Counted from the stretch's first letter, positions 10,212 to 19,326 are shown. The stretch: 63,147 nucleotides of DNA from an uncultured Clostridia bacterium (GCA_944388775.1 CALXKC010000003.1:1-63147), one strand, 5' to 3'. Made by a program: numbers and translations. The notes: generated by a model from the letters alone, not told the origin.

Positions 10212-10475
10212 ATGGAAATTTTGAAAATCTCATCAAAATCAAATCCTAATTCAGTAGCAGGAGCAATTGCTGGATTAGTGAAAGAATCAAACAAAGCAGA
10301 AATGCAAGCAATTGGAGCAGGAGCGCTAAATCAGGCGGTAAAAGCTGTTGCCATAGCAAGAGGATTTGTTGCACCATCAGGAGTTGATTTAGTATGTATA
10401 CCAGCATTTGCTGAAGTAGAGGTTGAAGGGGAAGATAGAACTGGTATAAAATTGATAGTGGAGTCAAGAACTTAA
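10212..10475 (+). CDS. spoVS: stage V sporulation protein S
   Basis: 87 residues, the usual size. SpoVS is a small Alba-fold-like protein needed for late sporulation steps (coat assembly, heat resistance in Bacillus). The conserved start MEILKISSKSNPNSVAGAIA and the central block GAGALNQAVKAVAIARGF are both present. GGAGGAAAAGAG upstream is a good ribosome site. Both the upstream and downstream spacers contain the same GCGATGAGTTTT word (near 10099 and 10518), whose meaning is unknown. Confidence 0.96.
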   Translation: MEILKISSKSNPNSVAGAIAGLVKESNKAEMQAIGAGALNQAVKAVAIARGFVAPSGVDLVCIPAFAEVEVEGEDRTGIKLIVESRT

Positions 10476-10551
10476 TTTACAATAAGTGATAAACATATAT
10501 GAAAAATGTCGAAAAATGCGATGAGTTTTTATAGAAAAAAGATAAAAACCA

Positions 10552-10580
10552 TTGCTTTTTTTGACATTTTCTGGTAATAT
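10552..10580 (+). promoter_or_regulatory. possible promoter for the solute-binding protein gene
   Basis: TTGCTT at 10552-10557, 17-bp spacer, TAATAT at 10575-10580. Confidence 0.35.
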
Positions 10581-10712
10581 GTAAACAGTAATGATTGCAT
10601 TTCAAAAAATATATTTAAAATCTTGAAATTTTATCAAATTTAATGTATGATAGGCTAAGAATAAAGAATTATAAAAATAGAATATACAACTTATGAAAGG
10701 AATTTGATAAAT

Positions 10713-12299
10713 ATGAAATCAAATTGGATAAAATACGTTTTTATCATTTTTATCATAGGAATATTAATCTTCGCAGTTTTAAAAATCAGACAAGACCAAG
10801 AAGAAATTAATTTAGAAGAGCAAAGCACATCAAATGAAGAAGAACAAGTAAAAGAAATCAAGGTGGGAATTGCTGGGTTAGATATGATAAATCCGATTTT
10901 AAGTAATAATAAAAATGTGCAAGATATTACAAAATTGATTTATGAACCATTAGTAAATTTAACTTCAGATTATAAAGCAGAGCCATGTCTAGCAACAGAG
11001 TGGGCTAAACAGAGTGACAATTCATATTTAATTAAGTTAAGAGAAAATGTCAGATGGTCAGATGGACAAAGATTTACTGCAGAAGATGTTAGGTTTACAA
11101 TTGATAGGCTAAAAGAAGTTTCTTCAATTTATTCATATAATGTTCAATATGTAACTGCTATAGAAATAATGGATGATTATACAGTAAAAATAAGTTTAGA
11201 TAGAGAAGTTCCATTTTTTGAATATTATTTGACATTTCCAATATTGTCAAAAGATTATTATGAGGGTGAAGATTTTGTAACAACTACTAAAAATAGTCAG
11301 CCGATAGGAACAGGTAAATATAAAATAAGTACTGTTGATTCATCAAATATAGTTTTAGTGAAAAATGATTCTTGGTGGGATATAAAAAACACACCTCTAA
11401 CTTTGGAAACAATTACAGTAAATCTATATTCGTCAATAGGGGAATTATATAATAGCTTTAAAGTAGGAAACTTAGATTTAGTAGCAACAGATAATACAAG
11501 TTTATCAGAATATATTGGAACAATAGGATATACACCTAATGAAATGAAGGGAAGAGACCATACATTTTTAGCATTTAATACCCAAAATGAATTACTTTCT
11601 AACATTGAAGTAAGACGAGCAATATCTTATTCTATAGATAAAGACAATATAGTATCATCTATATTTAATAATCAAGCATATACTAGTAGTTTTCCATTAG
11701 ATTATGGTAGTTGGTTATATCAAGAAGGAACAGCTAGTAGTGGATATAATGTTGAACAGGCTAGGCAAGTGCTAGAAGATGCTGGTTGGACATATCGTTC
11801 AAGCTCTTGGCAGAAAACAATAAATAGAAGGACACAGCGAATAGAACTGAATTTGTTAGTTAAAGCAAGTGATGCTACAAAAGTTTCTGTTGCTCAGAAT
11901 ATAAAAACTCAATTGGAAGCACAAGGAATTAGAATAAATATTGTACAGGCCTCTGATGAGGAATATACAAATAGAATAAATAATAAAAATTACAATATTG
12001 CATTATGTACTTTAACATTATCTACATCACCAGATTTAACTACGTTTTTTGGAGATGGCAATTTAGCAAATTATACAAATGAAGAAATTACAAATATTAT
12101 GAATGAAGTTAAAAATACAACAGATGAAAATGTTTTAAAAGAAAGATATTCACGTTTGATAGAGATTTATAAGTCAGATGCTCCATATTTAAGTTTGTAT
12201 AATAATAAGTATGTTGTTGCTTTTAACTCTGGATTGGTTGGAGAGAAAAAGCCTAATTGGTTTTGCTCATTCTATGGAGTTGAAACATGGTATAAATAA
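10713..12299 (+). CDS. extracellular solute-binding protein, family 5 (peptide/Opp type)
   Basis: 528 residues. Start ATG 10713 lies 11 bases after AAAGGA; an in-frame TTG at 10704 is too close. Residues 4-24 form a membrane anchor without a lipobox Cys, so the protein is probably membrane-tethered rather than a lipoprotein. The SBP_bac_5 domain shows LIYEPLVNLTSDYKAEPCLA near 85, RENVRWSDGQRFTAEDVRFT near 115, and VRRAISYSIDKDNIV near 300. The family binds oligopeptides or related solutes for an ABC importer. No permease or ATPase gene is adjacent, so it is an orphan receptor here. Confidence 0.88.
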   Translation: MKSNWIKYVFIIFIIGILIFAVLKIRQDQEEINLEEQSTSNEEEQVKEIKVGIAGLDMINPILSNNKNVQDITKLIYEPLVNLTSDYKAEPCLATEWAKQSDNSYLIKLRENVRWSDGQRFTAEDVRFTIDRLKEVSSIYSYNVQYVTAIEIMDDYTVKISLDREVPFFEYYLTFPILSKDYYEGEDFVTTTKNSQPIGTGKYKISTVDSSNIVLVKNDSWWDIKNTPLTLETITVNLYSSIGELYNSFKVGNLDLVATDNTSLSEYIGTIGYTPNEMKGRDHTFLAFNTQNELLSNIEVRRAISYSIDKDNIVSSIFNNQAYTSSFPLDYGSWLYQEGTASSGYNVEQARQVLEDAGWTYRSSSWQKTINRRTQRIELNLLVKASDATKVSVAQNIKTQLEAQGIRINIVQASDEEYTNRINNKNYNIALCTLTLSTSPDLTTFFGDGNLANYTNEEITNIMNEVKNTTDENVLKERYSRLIEIYKSDAPYLSLYNNKYVVAFNSGLVGEKKPNWFCSFYGVETWYK

Positions 12300-12304
12300 G
12301 ATAT

Positions 12305-12477
12305 TTACTAGAATGTTATATTAAATATTTTTTGTACCTTGTTGTCGCAACCTATGATTTTAAAAGAAAAATTTCATTTTTCTTTTCATAGTAAGAAGGT
12401 TGCTTCAATCGCACTCGCTTTTGCTCGTTTGGTCGCTACGCGGTACTACAAAATGATTTAATATAACATTCTAGTAA
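12305..12477. repeat. 173-bp inverted-repeat element (MITE-like or long hairpin)
   Basis: Ends in perfect 22-bp inverted repeats: 12305-12326 (TTACTAGAATGTTATATTAA..) and 12456-12477. The inside is also foldable: GCAACCTATGA pairs broadly with TCATAG...AGGTTGC, and AAAGAAAAA with TTTTTCTTT. The right half, ATCGCACTCGC...GGTCGCTACGCGG, is markedly more GC-rich than its surroundings. No protein is encoded. It fills the space between the solute-binding gene and recA. Confidence 0.75.
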
Positions 12478-12548
12478 GTGGAAGAGAAGGCTGGAATCGA
12501 TAAAAGTAGTTATTTAAAGCATAACGAAAAAAATTTTAAACAAAACTA

Positions 12549-12576
12549 TTGACAAAACAAAAATTTGGTATATAAT
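12549..12576 (+). promoter_or_regulatory. recA promoter
   Basis: TTGACA at 12549-12554, 16-bp spacer, TATAAT at 12571-12576, 45 bases before the recA start. Confidence 0.8.
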
Positions 12577-12585
12577 GTATCTATC

Positions 12586-12597
12586 AAACAAAAGTTC
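12586..12597 (+). promoter_or_regulatory. degenerate LexA-box-like site in the recA leader
   Basis: AAAC-AAAA-GTTC differs by one base from the Gram-positive LexA (DinR) core GAAC-N4-GTTC and lies just downstream of the -10 element, where an SOS operator would act. One mismatch in AT-rich DNA is weak evidence. Confidence 0.3.
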
Positions 12598-12620
12598 AAA
12601 TTATTTAAGGAGGAAAATTC

Positions 12621-13670
12621 ATGGGAGAAAATAATGAAAAAAAGAAGGCACTAGAAGTAGCAATGAGCCAAATAGAAAAACAATTTGGAAAAGGTTCAGT
12701 AATGAAATTAGGAGAATTTAAAGCAATGGAGGTTGAAGCAATACCAACAGGAGCTTTAAGTTTGGATATAGCTTTAGGTATAGGAGGAGTTCCAAGAGGA
12801 AGAATTATAGAAATATATGGTCCAGAATCATCTGGTAAAACAACATTAGCTTTACATGTTGTTGCAGAAGCACAAAAAACAGGTGGAGAAGCAGCATTTA
12901 TAGATGCAGAGCATGCATTAGACCCAATATATGCAAAAAAATTAGGTGTTGATATAGATAATTTAATAGTTTCACAACCAGATACAGGAGAACAAGCATT
13001 AGAAATTACAGAAAGCTTAATAAGAAGTGGAGCATTAGATGTAATTGTAGTTGACTCTGTTGCAGCTTTAGTTCCAAAAGCTGAAATAGATGGAGATATG
13101 GGAGATTCACATATGGGACTTCAAGCAAGATTAATGTCACAAGCATTAAGAAAACTTGCTGGAGCATTAAATAAAACAAAAACAGTTCTTATCTTCATCA
13201 ACCAATTAAGAGAAAAAATAGGAGTTATGTTTGGAAATCCTGAAACAACAACAGGTGGTAGAGCTTTAAAATTCTATGCATCAGTAAGAATGGATATTAG
13301 AAAAATAGAAAATATAAAACAAGATGGAGAAGTAAAAGGAAGTAGAGTACGTGTTAAAGTTATAAAAAATAAAGTTGCACCACCTTTTAGAGAAGCTGAA
13401 TTTGATATTGTATATGGGGAAGGAATATCAAAAGAAGGAAATATCTTAGATATGGCAGTAAACTTGGATATTATAGAAAAAGCGGGTTCTTGGTTTAGCT
13501 ATAATGGAGAAAGAATTGGGCAAGGTAGAGAAAACGTTAAGAAATATCTAAAAGAAAATCCAGATATCCTAAAAGAAGTGGAAGGAAAAGTTAGAGATAA
13601 TTTTGCAAAAGCTTTTGAACAAAGTTTAGGAGAAGAATTACCTAATGTAGATGAAGATGAGGAAGAATAA
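12621..13670 (+). CDS. recA: recombinase RecA
   Basis: 349 residues, full length. An ATP-dependent strand-exchange protein and SOS co-protease. Walker [14 protein letters not shown] near residue 68, the [10 protein letters not shown] block near 93, loop L1/L2 regions ([33 protein letters not shown]), and an acidic C-terminal tail (NVDEDEEE). AAGGAGG lies 8 bases before the ATG. It has its own promoter, possible SOS operator and terminator. Confidence 0.99.
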   Translation: MGENNEKKKALEVAMSQIEKQFGKGSVMKLGEFKAMEVEAIPTGALSLDIALGIGGVPRGRIIEIYGPESSGKTTLALHVVAEAQKTGGEAAFIDAEHALDPIYAKKLGVDIDNLIVSQPDTGEQALEITESLIRSGALDVIVVDSVAALVPKAEIDGDMGDSHMGLQARLMSQALRKLAGALNKTKTVLIFINQLREKIGVMFGNPETTTGGRALKFYASVRMDIRKIENIKQDGEVKGSRVRVKVIKNKVAPPFREAEFDIVYGEGISKEGNILDMAVNLDIIEKAGSWFSYNGERIGQGRENVKKYLKENPDILKEVEGKVRDNFAKAFEQSLGEELPNVDEDEEE

Positions 13671-13681
13671 AAATAAAAATG

Positions 13682-13720
13682 AAAAGAACAGGACAAATTT
13701 AATTAGAATCCTGTTCTTTT
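13682..13720. terminator. bidirectional terminator between recA and the convergent gene
   Basis: A 12-bp stem AAAAGAACAGGA/TCCTGTTCTTTT; the T run on the plus strand and A run at the left edge serve both converging genes. Confidence 0.8.
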
Positions 13721-13726
13721 GAGGTA

Positions 13727-14329
13727 TTATCCGACTTCTACATCCTGCGAATTGCGTAAATCTTCAGTAACGAGAGAACCTTTTACTGAAAGACTGTTGT
13801 AGTTACAGTCATAATAGTCATCTGCATATAAATCCCTGCCACATGTAGTCACACCGACATCTGCACTAACACAGAATATGTCAAAAATGGAATCTATATT
13901 ATTACAATCTATTTGTCCATTTACATAGATTGAAAATGAATTTAATATATCATTGCATATTAAATCACCATTATCTATGAAAATGTTGCAAACATCTGCA
14001 ATATCTGAGCCGGCAATATTGAATGAACCATTTGTTACATGAATATCTCCATCGCTGACTGAGAAATATTCACATACTGCACCATCATCAGGATCAGGTG
14101 CATATCCATCAATATCTTCAGTCCATAAATCAGCAACAGTAAAATCACCATTGATAATTTCAAAAGTTGGAGCAATGATTTCATCATCGTAGTCTTTTGA
14201 TTGGGCTAAAATTAGGGTTCCAGTTACTGTAAAACTACCATCTTCAATTTTGGTTTCTCCTAAAAGCCGTAAGTCTCCATCAAAGAAAAAGTCTTCGCCT
14301 TTGACGTGCAAATTTGTCATTGTTACCAT
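13727..14329 (-). CDS. acidic, probably beta-solenoid protein of unknown function
   Basis: 200 residues, not recognised. Very rich in Asp and short beta-strand units with turns such as EDGSFTVTG, INGDFTVAD, DGDIHVTNGSFNIAG, NGDLICND, VNGQIDCNN, SVKGSLVTED. This resembles the rungs of a beta-helix (bactofilin-like in style, but I cannot assign the family). Six or more Cys, no signal peptide or membrane segment. AAGGAGG sits 9 bases before ATG 14329. Base composition is noticeably less AT-rich than its neighbours and it contains an in-frame CGG. It lies convergent to recA and divergent from recX, separating a pair that is normally adjacent, so it is probably an insertion. Confidence 0.65.
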   Translation of the reverse strand: MVTMTNLHVKGEDFFFDGDLRLLGETKIEDGSFTVTGTLILAQSKDYDDEIIAPTFEIINGDFTVADLWTEDIDGYAPDPDDGAVCEYFSVSDGDIHVTNGSFNIAGSDIADVCNIFIDNGDLICNDILNSFSIYVNGQIDCNNIDSIFDIFCVSADVGVTTCGRDLYADDYYDCNYNSLSVKGSLVTEDLRNSQDVEVG

Positions 14330-14375
14330 AGAAAAATACCTCCTTTTTCTAAAGACAAGTTTTTGTTACAAGAAT

Positions 14376-14404
14376 AGTATACATTGTTATACATAAAATT
14401 GCAA
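14376..14404 (-). promoter_or_regulatory. sigma-A-type promoter for the 14329-13727 gene
   Basis: On the minus strand TTGCAA (14404-14399), 17-bp spacer, TATACT (14381-14376). Confidence 0.65.
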
Positions 14405-14504
14405 CAAAATAATTAAAAAATAGTTCAAACCTTGATATTTAATCTTGATTATAGTAAAATAGGTTATAGAAAAATCAACATATAAATAAAGGAAAGGAAT
14501 ATTA

Positions 14505-14951
14505 ATGTATACAATCGAAGAATTTGATAAAGAAAAAACAAAAGTACTAAAATACATAATATACAAAAAAAGAAGCGAGCAAGAAATAAGAAACAAATTT
14601 GCTAAAACAATAGACGAAAACATGCTAGAAGATATAATTGAATATCTAAAAGAAGCAAACTATATAAATGATAAAGAATTTATCGAAAAAACAATTAATA
14701 ATTTCAAAGTATTAAAAAATCTATCTATAAAAGAAATGAAATATAAGTTAATGGCAAAAGGATTAAATAAAGACGATATAGAAGACTATTTCTGTGAAAA
14801 TAAAGAAGAATTAGAAGAATATGAGACGAAATCAGCATCAAATATAATATATAAAAAATCAGATTCAATGGAGCAAGATGAAATAAAGCAATATTTATTG
14901 AAAAAGGGATATAAAATGGATAGCATAAACAGAGCTTTTGAAGAAATTTAG
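14505..14951 (+). CDS. recX: RecA regulator RecX
   Basis: 148 residues. RecX binds RecA filaments and modulates their activity. Three tandem three-helix RecX repeats are visible: KYIIYKKRSEQEIRNKF, the ...YLKEANYINDKEFIEKTI block, and SIKEMKYKLMAKGLNKDDIE, with the final DEIKQYLLKKGYKMDSINRAF. GGAAAGGAAT is the ribosome site. recA lies 0.8 kb upstream with an opposed gene between them, so co-transcription with recA has been broken. Confidence 0.9.
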   Translation: MYTIEEFDKEKTKVLKYIIYKKRSEQEIRNKFAKTIDENMLEDIIEYLKEANYINDKEFIEKTINNFKVLKNLSIKEMKYKLMAKGLNKDDIEDYFCENKEELEEYETKSASNIIYKKSDSMEQDEIKQYLLKKGYKMDSINRAFEEI

Positions 14952-14964
14952 ATTTCGAGAGTAA

Positions 14965-15022
14965 GTGCCGTCCCTAAAGTGACCAAAAATGGTCACTCCG
15001 AACCTGTCCCCAAACTGACCAT
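14965..15022. repeat. dispersed palindromic repeat, copy C
   Basis: GTGCCGTCCCTAAAG, then the hairpin AGTGACCA-AAAA-TGGTCACT, then TCCGAACCTGTCCCC and a half-arm ACTGACC. It lies between the recX stop and the scpA ribosome site. Confidence 0.85.
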
Positions 15023-15044
15023 AACACAAAAAGGAGTAATTAAA

Positions 15045-15797
15045 ATGTCACTATTAACATTAGAAACAAAAAAATATGCAATAAAAATAGATAATTTTGA
15101 AGGACCAATAGATTTATTGTGTCACTTAATAGACAAAAATAAAATGGATATTTATGATATAAATTTAAGTGAAATAACAGACCAATACATAGAATATTTA
15201 AAAGAACAAGAAAGACTAAATTTAGAGATTGCCAGTGAATTTTTAGTTATGGCATCTACTTTGCTATATTTAAAGTCTAAAAAACTTTTACCTAAGCAAG
15301 AAGAAGAGGAAGAAGAATTAACAGAGGAAGAATTAATTAGACGTATTATAGAATATAAAAAGTTTAAAGAGATAAGCAAAGTTTTAAAAGAGAATTATAA
15401 TAAATATTCTAATAGATATTATAAGCAACAAGAAGAAATAGAACTACCAAAGCAAAAATTAGAAAAGAATTATGAAAATACTTTAATACCACAAATTTAT
15501 GAGGATTTAGTAGAAAGAAACAAAGTTAAATTAAATCAAAATGCAAAAAATATTGAAAAGATTGCAATACAAGATAATTATACAGTAGCAAGTAAAGTAA
15601 AAGAAATGTTTAAAGTATTGATAAAACAAAAGAAATTTATATTTAATAAGCTATTTTCTATTAAAACACACAACAAACAAGAAGTAGTAACAGCATTTTC
15701 AGGATTATTGGAATTATCAAGAAGAAGTAAAGTAGAAACAAAACAAGAAGAATTATTTGGAGATATAGAAGTAGAAAAATCTAAAAAAGTAGGATAA
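15045..15797 (+). CDS. scpA: segregation and condensation protein A
   Basis: 250 residues. The kleisin subunit of the SMC-ScpAB condensin. The N-terminal SMC-neck-binding block IDNFEGPIDLLCHLIDKNKM and ASEFLVMASTLLYLKSKKLL are canonical; the C-terminal winged helix (TVASKVKEMFKVLIKQKK...VVTAFSGLLELSRR) binds the SMC head. ATG 15045 with AAGGAG upstream is the real start; the frame stays open 66 bases further upstream only because palindromic repeat C happens to be readable. scpB, which normally follows directly, is absent. Confidence 0.93.
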   Translation: MSLLTLETKKYAIKIDNFEGPIDLLCHLIDKNKMDIYDINLSEITDQYIEYLKEQERLNLEIASEFLVMASTLLYLKSKKLLPKQEEEEEELTEEELIRRIIEYKKFKEISKVLKENYNKYSNRYYKQQEEIELPKQKLEKNYENTLIPQIYEDLVERNKVKLNQNAKNIEKIAIQDNYTVASKVKEMFKVLIKQKKFIFNKLFSIKTHNKQEVVTAFSGLLELSRRSKVETKQEELFGDIEVEKSKKVG

Positions 15798-15869
15798 AAT
15801 TATAAAATATTGTTTAATTTTCAAAAAAATGGAAAAACTAATTATAAACCTAAAAAGAAGGTGATATGA

Positions 15870-16496
15870 TTGGTTTTTCTTTTGGTTTTGATAGTTTTTC
15901 TAATATTAATTATTATATTTACTTTTTCAAAAATACAATTACAAATATTAAAATTTAATTATTCGTCAGCTAATAAACAACATATTAATCCAAAATATAA
16001 ATTAGTGTTGGCATGGTATATTTTAGGAAGATTACCTATAATAAAAATAAATGTAGATAAAACAAAATTTAGTAAACTAAAAGTAAAAGAAAAATTTTTA
16101 AATATAGAAATGGATTTTATACAAGGGAAAAAACAAATAGATAAAAATGTTTTGGATATTATAAAGAAATTAAAATTTAGTATAAAAAAATTAGATTTAA
16201 AAATTGATATTGGAACAGAAAATGCAGCATTAACATCTTTAATAGTACCTATAATTAGTACAATAGTAGCATTATATCTAAGAGAAAAGATAAAAAGTAA
16301 AAAGGAACAATTTTTTACGATACAACCAATTTATCAAAATCAAAATTACTTAAATATAAAACTTTCAGGTATATTTGAGTTAAAAACAAACCATATTATA
16401 AATGTCATATATTTATTATCGAGAAAAAATAAAAAAGGAGTGAAGAAATATGAGCGAACATCCAATAGAAGGTCTTATGACTACAGCTATGAATAG
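15870..16496 (+). CDS. DUF2953 membrane protein (YtfI-like)
   Basis: 208 residues. Start TTG 15870 is the only one fitting the frame; AAGAAGGTGA precedes it. An N-terminal membrane helix (residues 2-19) is followed by a soluble DUF2953-like domain with a second hydrophobic stretch near 125-140 (LIVPIISTIVALYL). The family sits upstream of ytfJ in Bacillus and Clostridia and has no firm biochemical role; a sporulation link is inferred from position. Its 3' end overlaps the gerW start by 47 bases in another frame, implying translational coupling. Confidence 0.7.
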   Translation: MVFLLVLIVFLILIIIFTFSKIQLQILKFNYSSANKQHINPKYKLVLAWYILGRLPIIKINVDKTKFSKLKVKEKFLNIEMDFIQGKKQIDKNVLDIIKKLKFSIKKLDLKIDIGTENAALTSLIVPIISTIVALYLREKIKSKKEQFFTIQPIYQNQNYLNIKLSGIFELKTNHIINVIYLLSRKNKKGVKKYERTSNRRSYDYSYE

Positions 16497-17064
16497 TATC
16501 CAAGACATGATTGATGTAAATACAATTATAGGAGAGCCAATTGAAACTTCAAATAATATTGTAATTATTCCAATATCAAAGGTTTCATTTGGTTTTGCAG
16601 CAGGGGGAAGTGAATTTAAAGGAGAAACAGTAGATGAATACACTAAAAAGGATAAGGAAGAAGCTATACAATATAGACTTCCATTTGGCGGAGGAAGTGG
16701 TGCTGGAGTAAGCATTAATCCAATTGCATTTTTAGTAATTCAAGCTGATAGTGTTAAATTAATGCCAGTAAATCATTCTTCTTCAATTGATAAATTATTA
16801 GATTATATTCCTGACTTGATGGAAAAAGCTAATAACATGATGAATCGTTGTATGAAAAACCGAAATGAAGAAACACAAAAAATTCTTAAAGAAATGCAAA
16901 AAAAGCATGACAAAAATATGAAAAAACAACAAGATGATAAAAAGGAAATTGAGAATAAAATTGAAAAAGAGGTTGAAAAAGTAGAAAAAGTTAGGAGAGA
17001 AGTTAAACCTAGAGAAAATATTGACTATGAATTTGAATATGATGAAACTATTGAGGATGAATAG
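16450..17064 (+). CDS. gerW: spore protein YtfJ/GerW
   Basis: 204 residues. GerW is needed for normal germination responses in Bacillus spores. The conserved core covers about residues 1-125: HPIEGLMTTAMNSIQDMIDV, GEPIETSNNIVIIPISKVS, FGFAAGGSEF, and the Gly-rich LPFGGGSGAGVSINPIAFLV. The remaining 80 residues are a highly charged Lys/Glu coiled-coil tail, longer than in Bacillus. AAAAAGGAGTG precedes the ATG. It shares an operon with scpA and the DUF2953 gene. Confidence 0.9.
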   Translation: MSEHPIEGLMTTAMNSIQDMIDVNTIIGEPIETSNNIVIIPISKVSFGFAAGGSEFKGETVDEYTKKDKEEAIQYRLPFGGGSGAGVSINPIAFLVIQADSVKLMPVNHSSSIDKLLDYIPDLMEKANNMMNRCMKNRNEETQKILKEMQKKHDKNMKKQQDDKKEIENKIEKEVEKVEKVRREVKPRENIDYEFEYDETIEDE

Positions 17065-17073
17065 AAAAATTAA

Positions 17074-17110
17074 AAAAAGTCTAGCTATAATTATAAATAG
17101 CTGGACTTTT
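17074..17110. terminator. bidirectional terminator between gerW and dacF
   Basis: Stem of about 14 bp (AAAAGTCTAGCTAT/ATAGCTGGACTTTT, one wobble) with A and T runs on both edges; serves both converging operons. Confidence 0.8.
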
Positions 17111-17194
17111 AAATTAGTAACTTTTTTAATTTCGTTTGTAGTTTAATTAATCCATTAAATAATTATTTTTCTGTCACCAAGATTATCCTCCAAA

Positions 17195-18434
17195 TCATCT
17201 TAATAAATCAATCCACTTATAAACGACAGACTTAGTCATAGTAAATAAATTAATTTTATCAACAGAATTACTTGCAATTAAATCAACAGTTGTTAATACT
17301 TCACCATTCATAGAATATGTGGCAGTACCGAGTTTTTGACCTTCTTGAATTGGAGCAGAAATATTTTCATCGATAGAGATACTTTGTTTTATATTTTTAT
17401 CTTCACCTTTTTTTATTAAGATGCCTGCATTATCACTAAATACAATATCAACAGTAGAATTTACTCCTTTATTTACAATTGCAGTATTTGCAATATCATC
17501 CTTTTTAGCAAATTCTTTGTATACAAAATTGTTGAATCCATAATCTAATAATTTTTCTGCTTCTGCAAAGCGAACTTTGGTAGAAGGAGCCTTCATAATA
17601 ACGGCAATTAATGATAAACCATCACGAGTAGCACTTGCTGATAAATTATATAAAGCTAAACCAGTAGAACCAGTTTTTAAACCAGTTGCTCCTTTATATG
17701 TCCTAATTAGTTTGTTTGTATTAGTTAATTGAGATTTCCCGTCTCTTAAAGAATCCATCCAAATAGTAGTATAGTTAGTAATTTGAGGATGATTATTTAG
17801 TAGTTCTTTAGACATCAAAGCAATATCATAACTTGAAGTTACATGACCATCTTCATCTAAACCATGACAATTTTTGAAAGTAGTATCATTCATACCTAAT
17901 TCATTTGCTTTGTCATTCATCATTTGCACAAAAGCATCTTCAGAACCAGCAATGTATTCTGCCATTGCGACAACTCCGATCGTTAGCTGAAGCAACACAA
18001 ATAGCTTTTAGCATTTCATCAACTGTCAAAGTTTCTGTAGGATCTAGCCATATTTGTGAGCCACCCATAGAAGTAGCATTTTCACTACATGGAACAGAAT
18101 CTGTTAATGATATTTTACCACTATCAAGTGCTTCCATAATTAGCAAAATGCTCATTACTTTTGTAACAGAAGCAGGACGTAGTTGTTCGTGCTCGTTATG
18201 TGCATATAGGACTTTTCCAGTTGTTTGTTCAATTAGAATTGCAGATTCAGATTCTAGATTCAAAGAATTAGTATTTGTAGAATTTTGAACAGCATTTGCG
18301 GATACTTCCGAAATATCTGTGTCAAATGAGTCTGACCAAATATATGTAGATTCACTTGCAAGACAATTTGAGAAAGCAAAAAATGTTAAACAAAATATTA
18401 GCAATAAACAAATAAAAAATTTAAAACTTCGCAT
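17195..18434 (-). CDS. dacF: D-alanyl-D-alanine carboxypeptidase (DacF-type PBP), +1 frameshift at a CGG
   Basis: Reading 152 codons from ATG 18434 (GGAGG upstream), skipping G17978 (C on the coding strand), then 260 codons gives a normal 412-residue low-molecular-weight PBP that trims peptidoglycan peptides. A signal peptide (FFICLLLIFCLTFFAFSNCLA) is followed by the nucleophile box RPASVTKVM (SxxK), the SAN motif of SxN, and KTGSTG (KTG), then the PBP5-type C-terminal beta domain and an amphipathic tail. The frame break lies two codons after SAN: zero frame GAT-CGG-AGT, family frame GAT-C-GGA-GTT (NDGVVAMAEYIAGS). Without a shift the product ends 13 codons later with no KTG box. It is either frameshift-decoded, a fresh pseudogene, or a sequence error; see findings. 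It is last in an operon after the VanW gene. Confidence 0.85.
17976..17981 (-). other. candidate +1 frameshift site in dacF (GAT CGG AGT)
   Basis: The extra base is plus-strand G17978. Skipping it joins the two halves of the PBP exactly at the conserved ND-G/A-x-VAMAE block. Confidence 0.6.
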
Positions 18435-18538
18435 AAAGACCTCCACCTGAGTGACATACTCGAATATGTGATAGTACAATATATGAAAGTTTTAAATTTT
18501 TATTCATGTATAGCGGTTTTATTTTAAATTTATAAAAT

Positions 18539-19273
18539 TTAGGTTTGCAATTCAACCAAAGAAGTATAAACATAGTTACCATCTGTGCTAGCTAAAATCT
18601 TTACACTATTATTTAAATCATTTCTAAATTTAAAATCATAACTACCATATGCAACAGCAGCGTCTTTACCTTTTGCAACATAAGGCACATTATTACTATG
18701 TTCATGTCTTTCAGTAACAACGAGACTAGGAATAGCAAGAACTGCATTGTATAAAGTACTACTAACTTGGCAGTTTCCTCCACCTAAACCTTCTTTTTTC
18801 TTACCATTGTGGTCATAAATGTCAGCTTTTTCATAACCTTTACTTGTTGTTGCTTTTCCTACTGTTTGACAAAAAGAAAATGTTTCACCTGCATTTACAA
18901 TTGTACCGTTTAAAGTATTACAAGTAATTTCGATATTATTTTGTCGAGAGGAATCTTTTGTATATATTTTGGTTGAAAAAGAACTAATTGTTTGTTCTTT
19001 TGTAATTCCGCTTCTAATTTCAGTAGTTGTATTATCTGTAGCGTTATTATCTTGAGCATTGTTTTGGCCAGTTGTATTTTCTGAATTGTCCGTATCGACA
19101 GAATTATTTTCATCACTAGAATCATTGTTGGAACTGTTATCTTTTGTAGCAGTTTTTTGAGCATCATAATCATTTGAATTAGAGTTATTTGAGTTGTAAT
19201 AAAAATAAATACCAGCTCCAATTAGAGCTAAAACAATTAAAATGCATAAAATAATCCATTTTTTATTTTTCAT
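18539..19273 (-). CDS. VanW-domain protein
   Basis: 244 residues. An N-terminal membrane anchor (about 6-27), a low-complexity Asn/Ser/Asp/Thr linker (about 28-90), then a VanW domain: NGTIVNAGETFSFCQTVG, the signature GLGGGNCQVSSTLYNAVL and TERHEHS. VanW is named from glycopeptide-resistance clusters, but the domain is widespread in Gram-positive envelope proteins and its activity is not established. It sits 53 bases after the flippase and about 100 before dacF on the same strand, which supports an envelope/spore peptidoglycan role. Confidence 0.85.
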   Translation of the reverse strand: MKNKKWIILCILIVLALIGAGIYFYYNSNNSNSNDYDAQKTATKDNSSNNDSSDENNSVDTDNSENTTGQNNAQDNNATDNTTTEIRSGITKEQTISSFSTKIYTKDSSRQNNIEITCNTLNGTIVNAGETFSFCQTVGKATTSKGYEKADIYDHNGKKKEGLGGGNCQVSSTLYNAVLAIPSLVVTERHEHSNNVPYVAKGKDAAVAYGSYDFKFRNDLNNSVKILASTDGNYVYTSLVELQT

Positions 19274-19326
19274 TTCTTATATCACCAAAATTAGTATAAC
19301 CATAAAAAACTAAAATATTATAATCA

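Noticed and set aside
14979..15044. Upstream extension of scpA by 22 codons
   Set aside because: Encoded by repeat copy C; ATG 15045 has the ribosome site and the canonical N-terminus.
17195..18434. Treating dacF, spoIIIAA, the DUF4143 ATPase and addA as unrelated pseudogenes
   Set aside because: Each has exactly one defect of the same kind and no second disabling change; ordinary decay would give mixed lesions.
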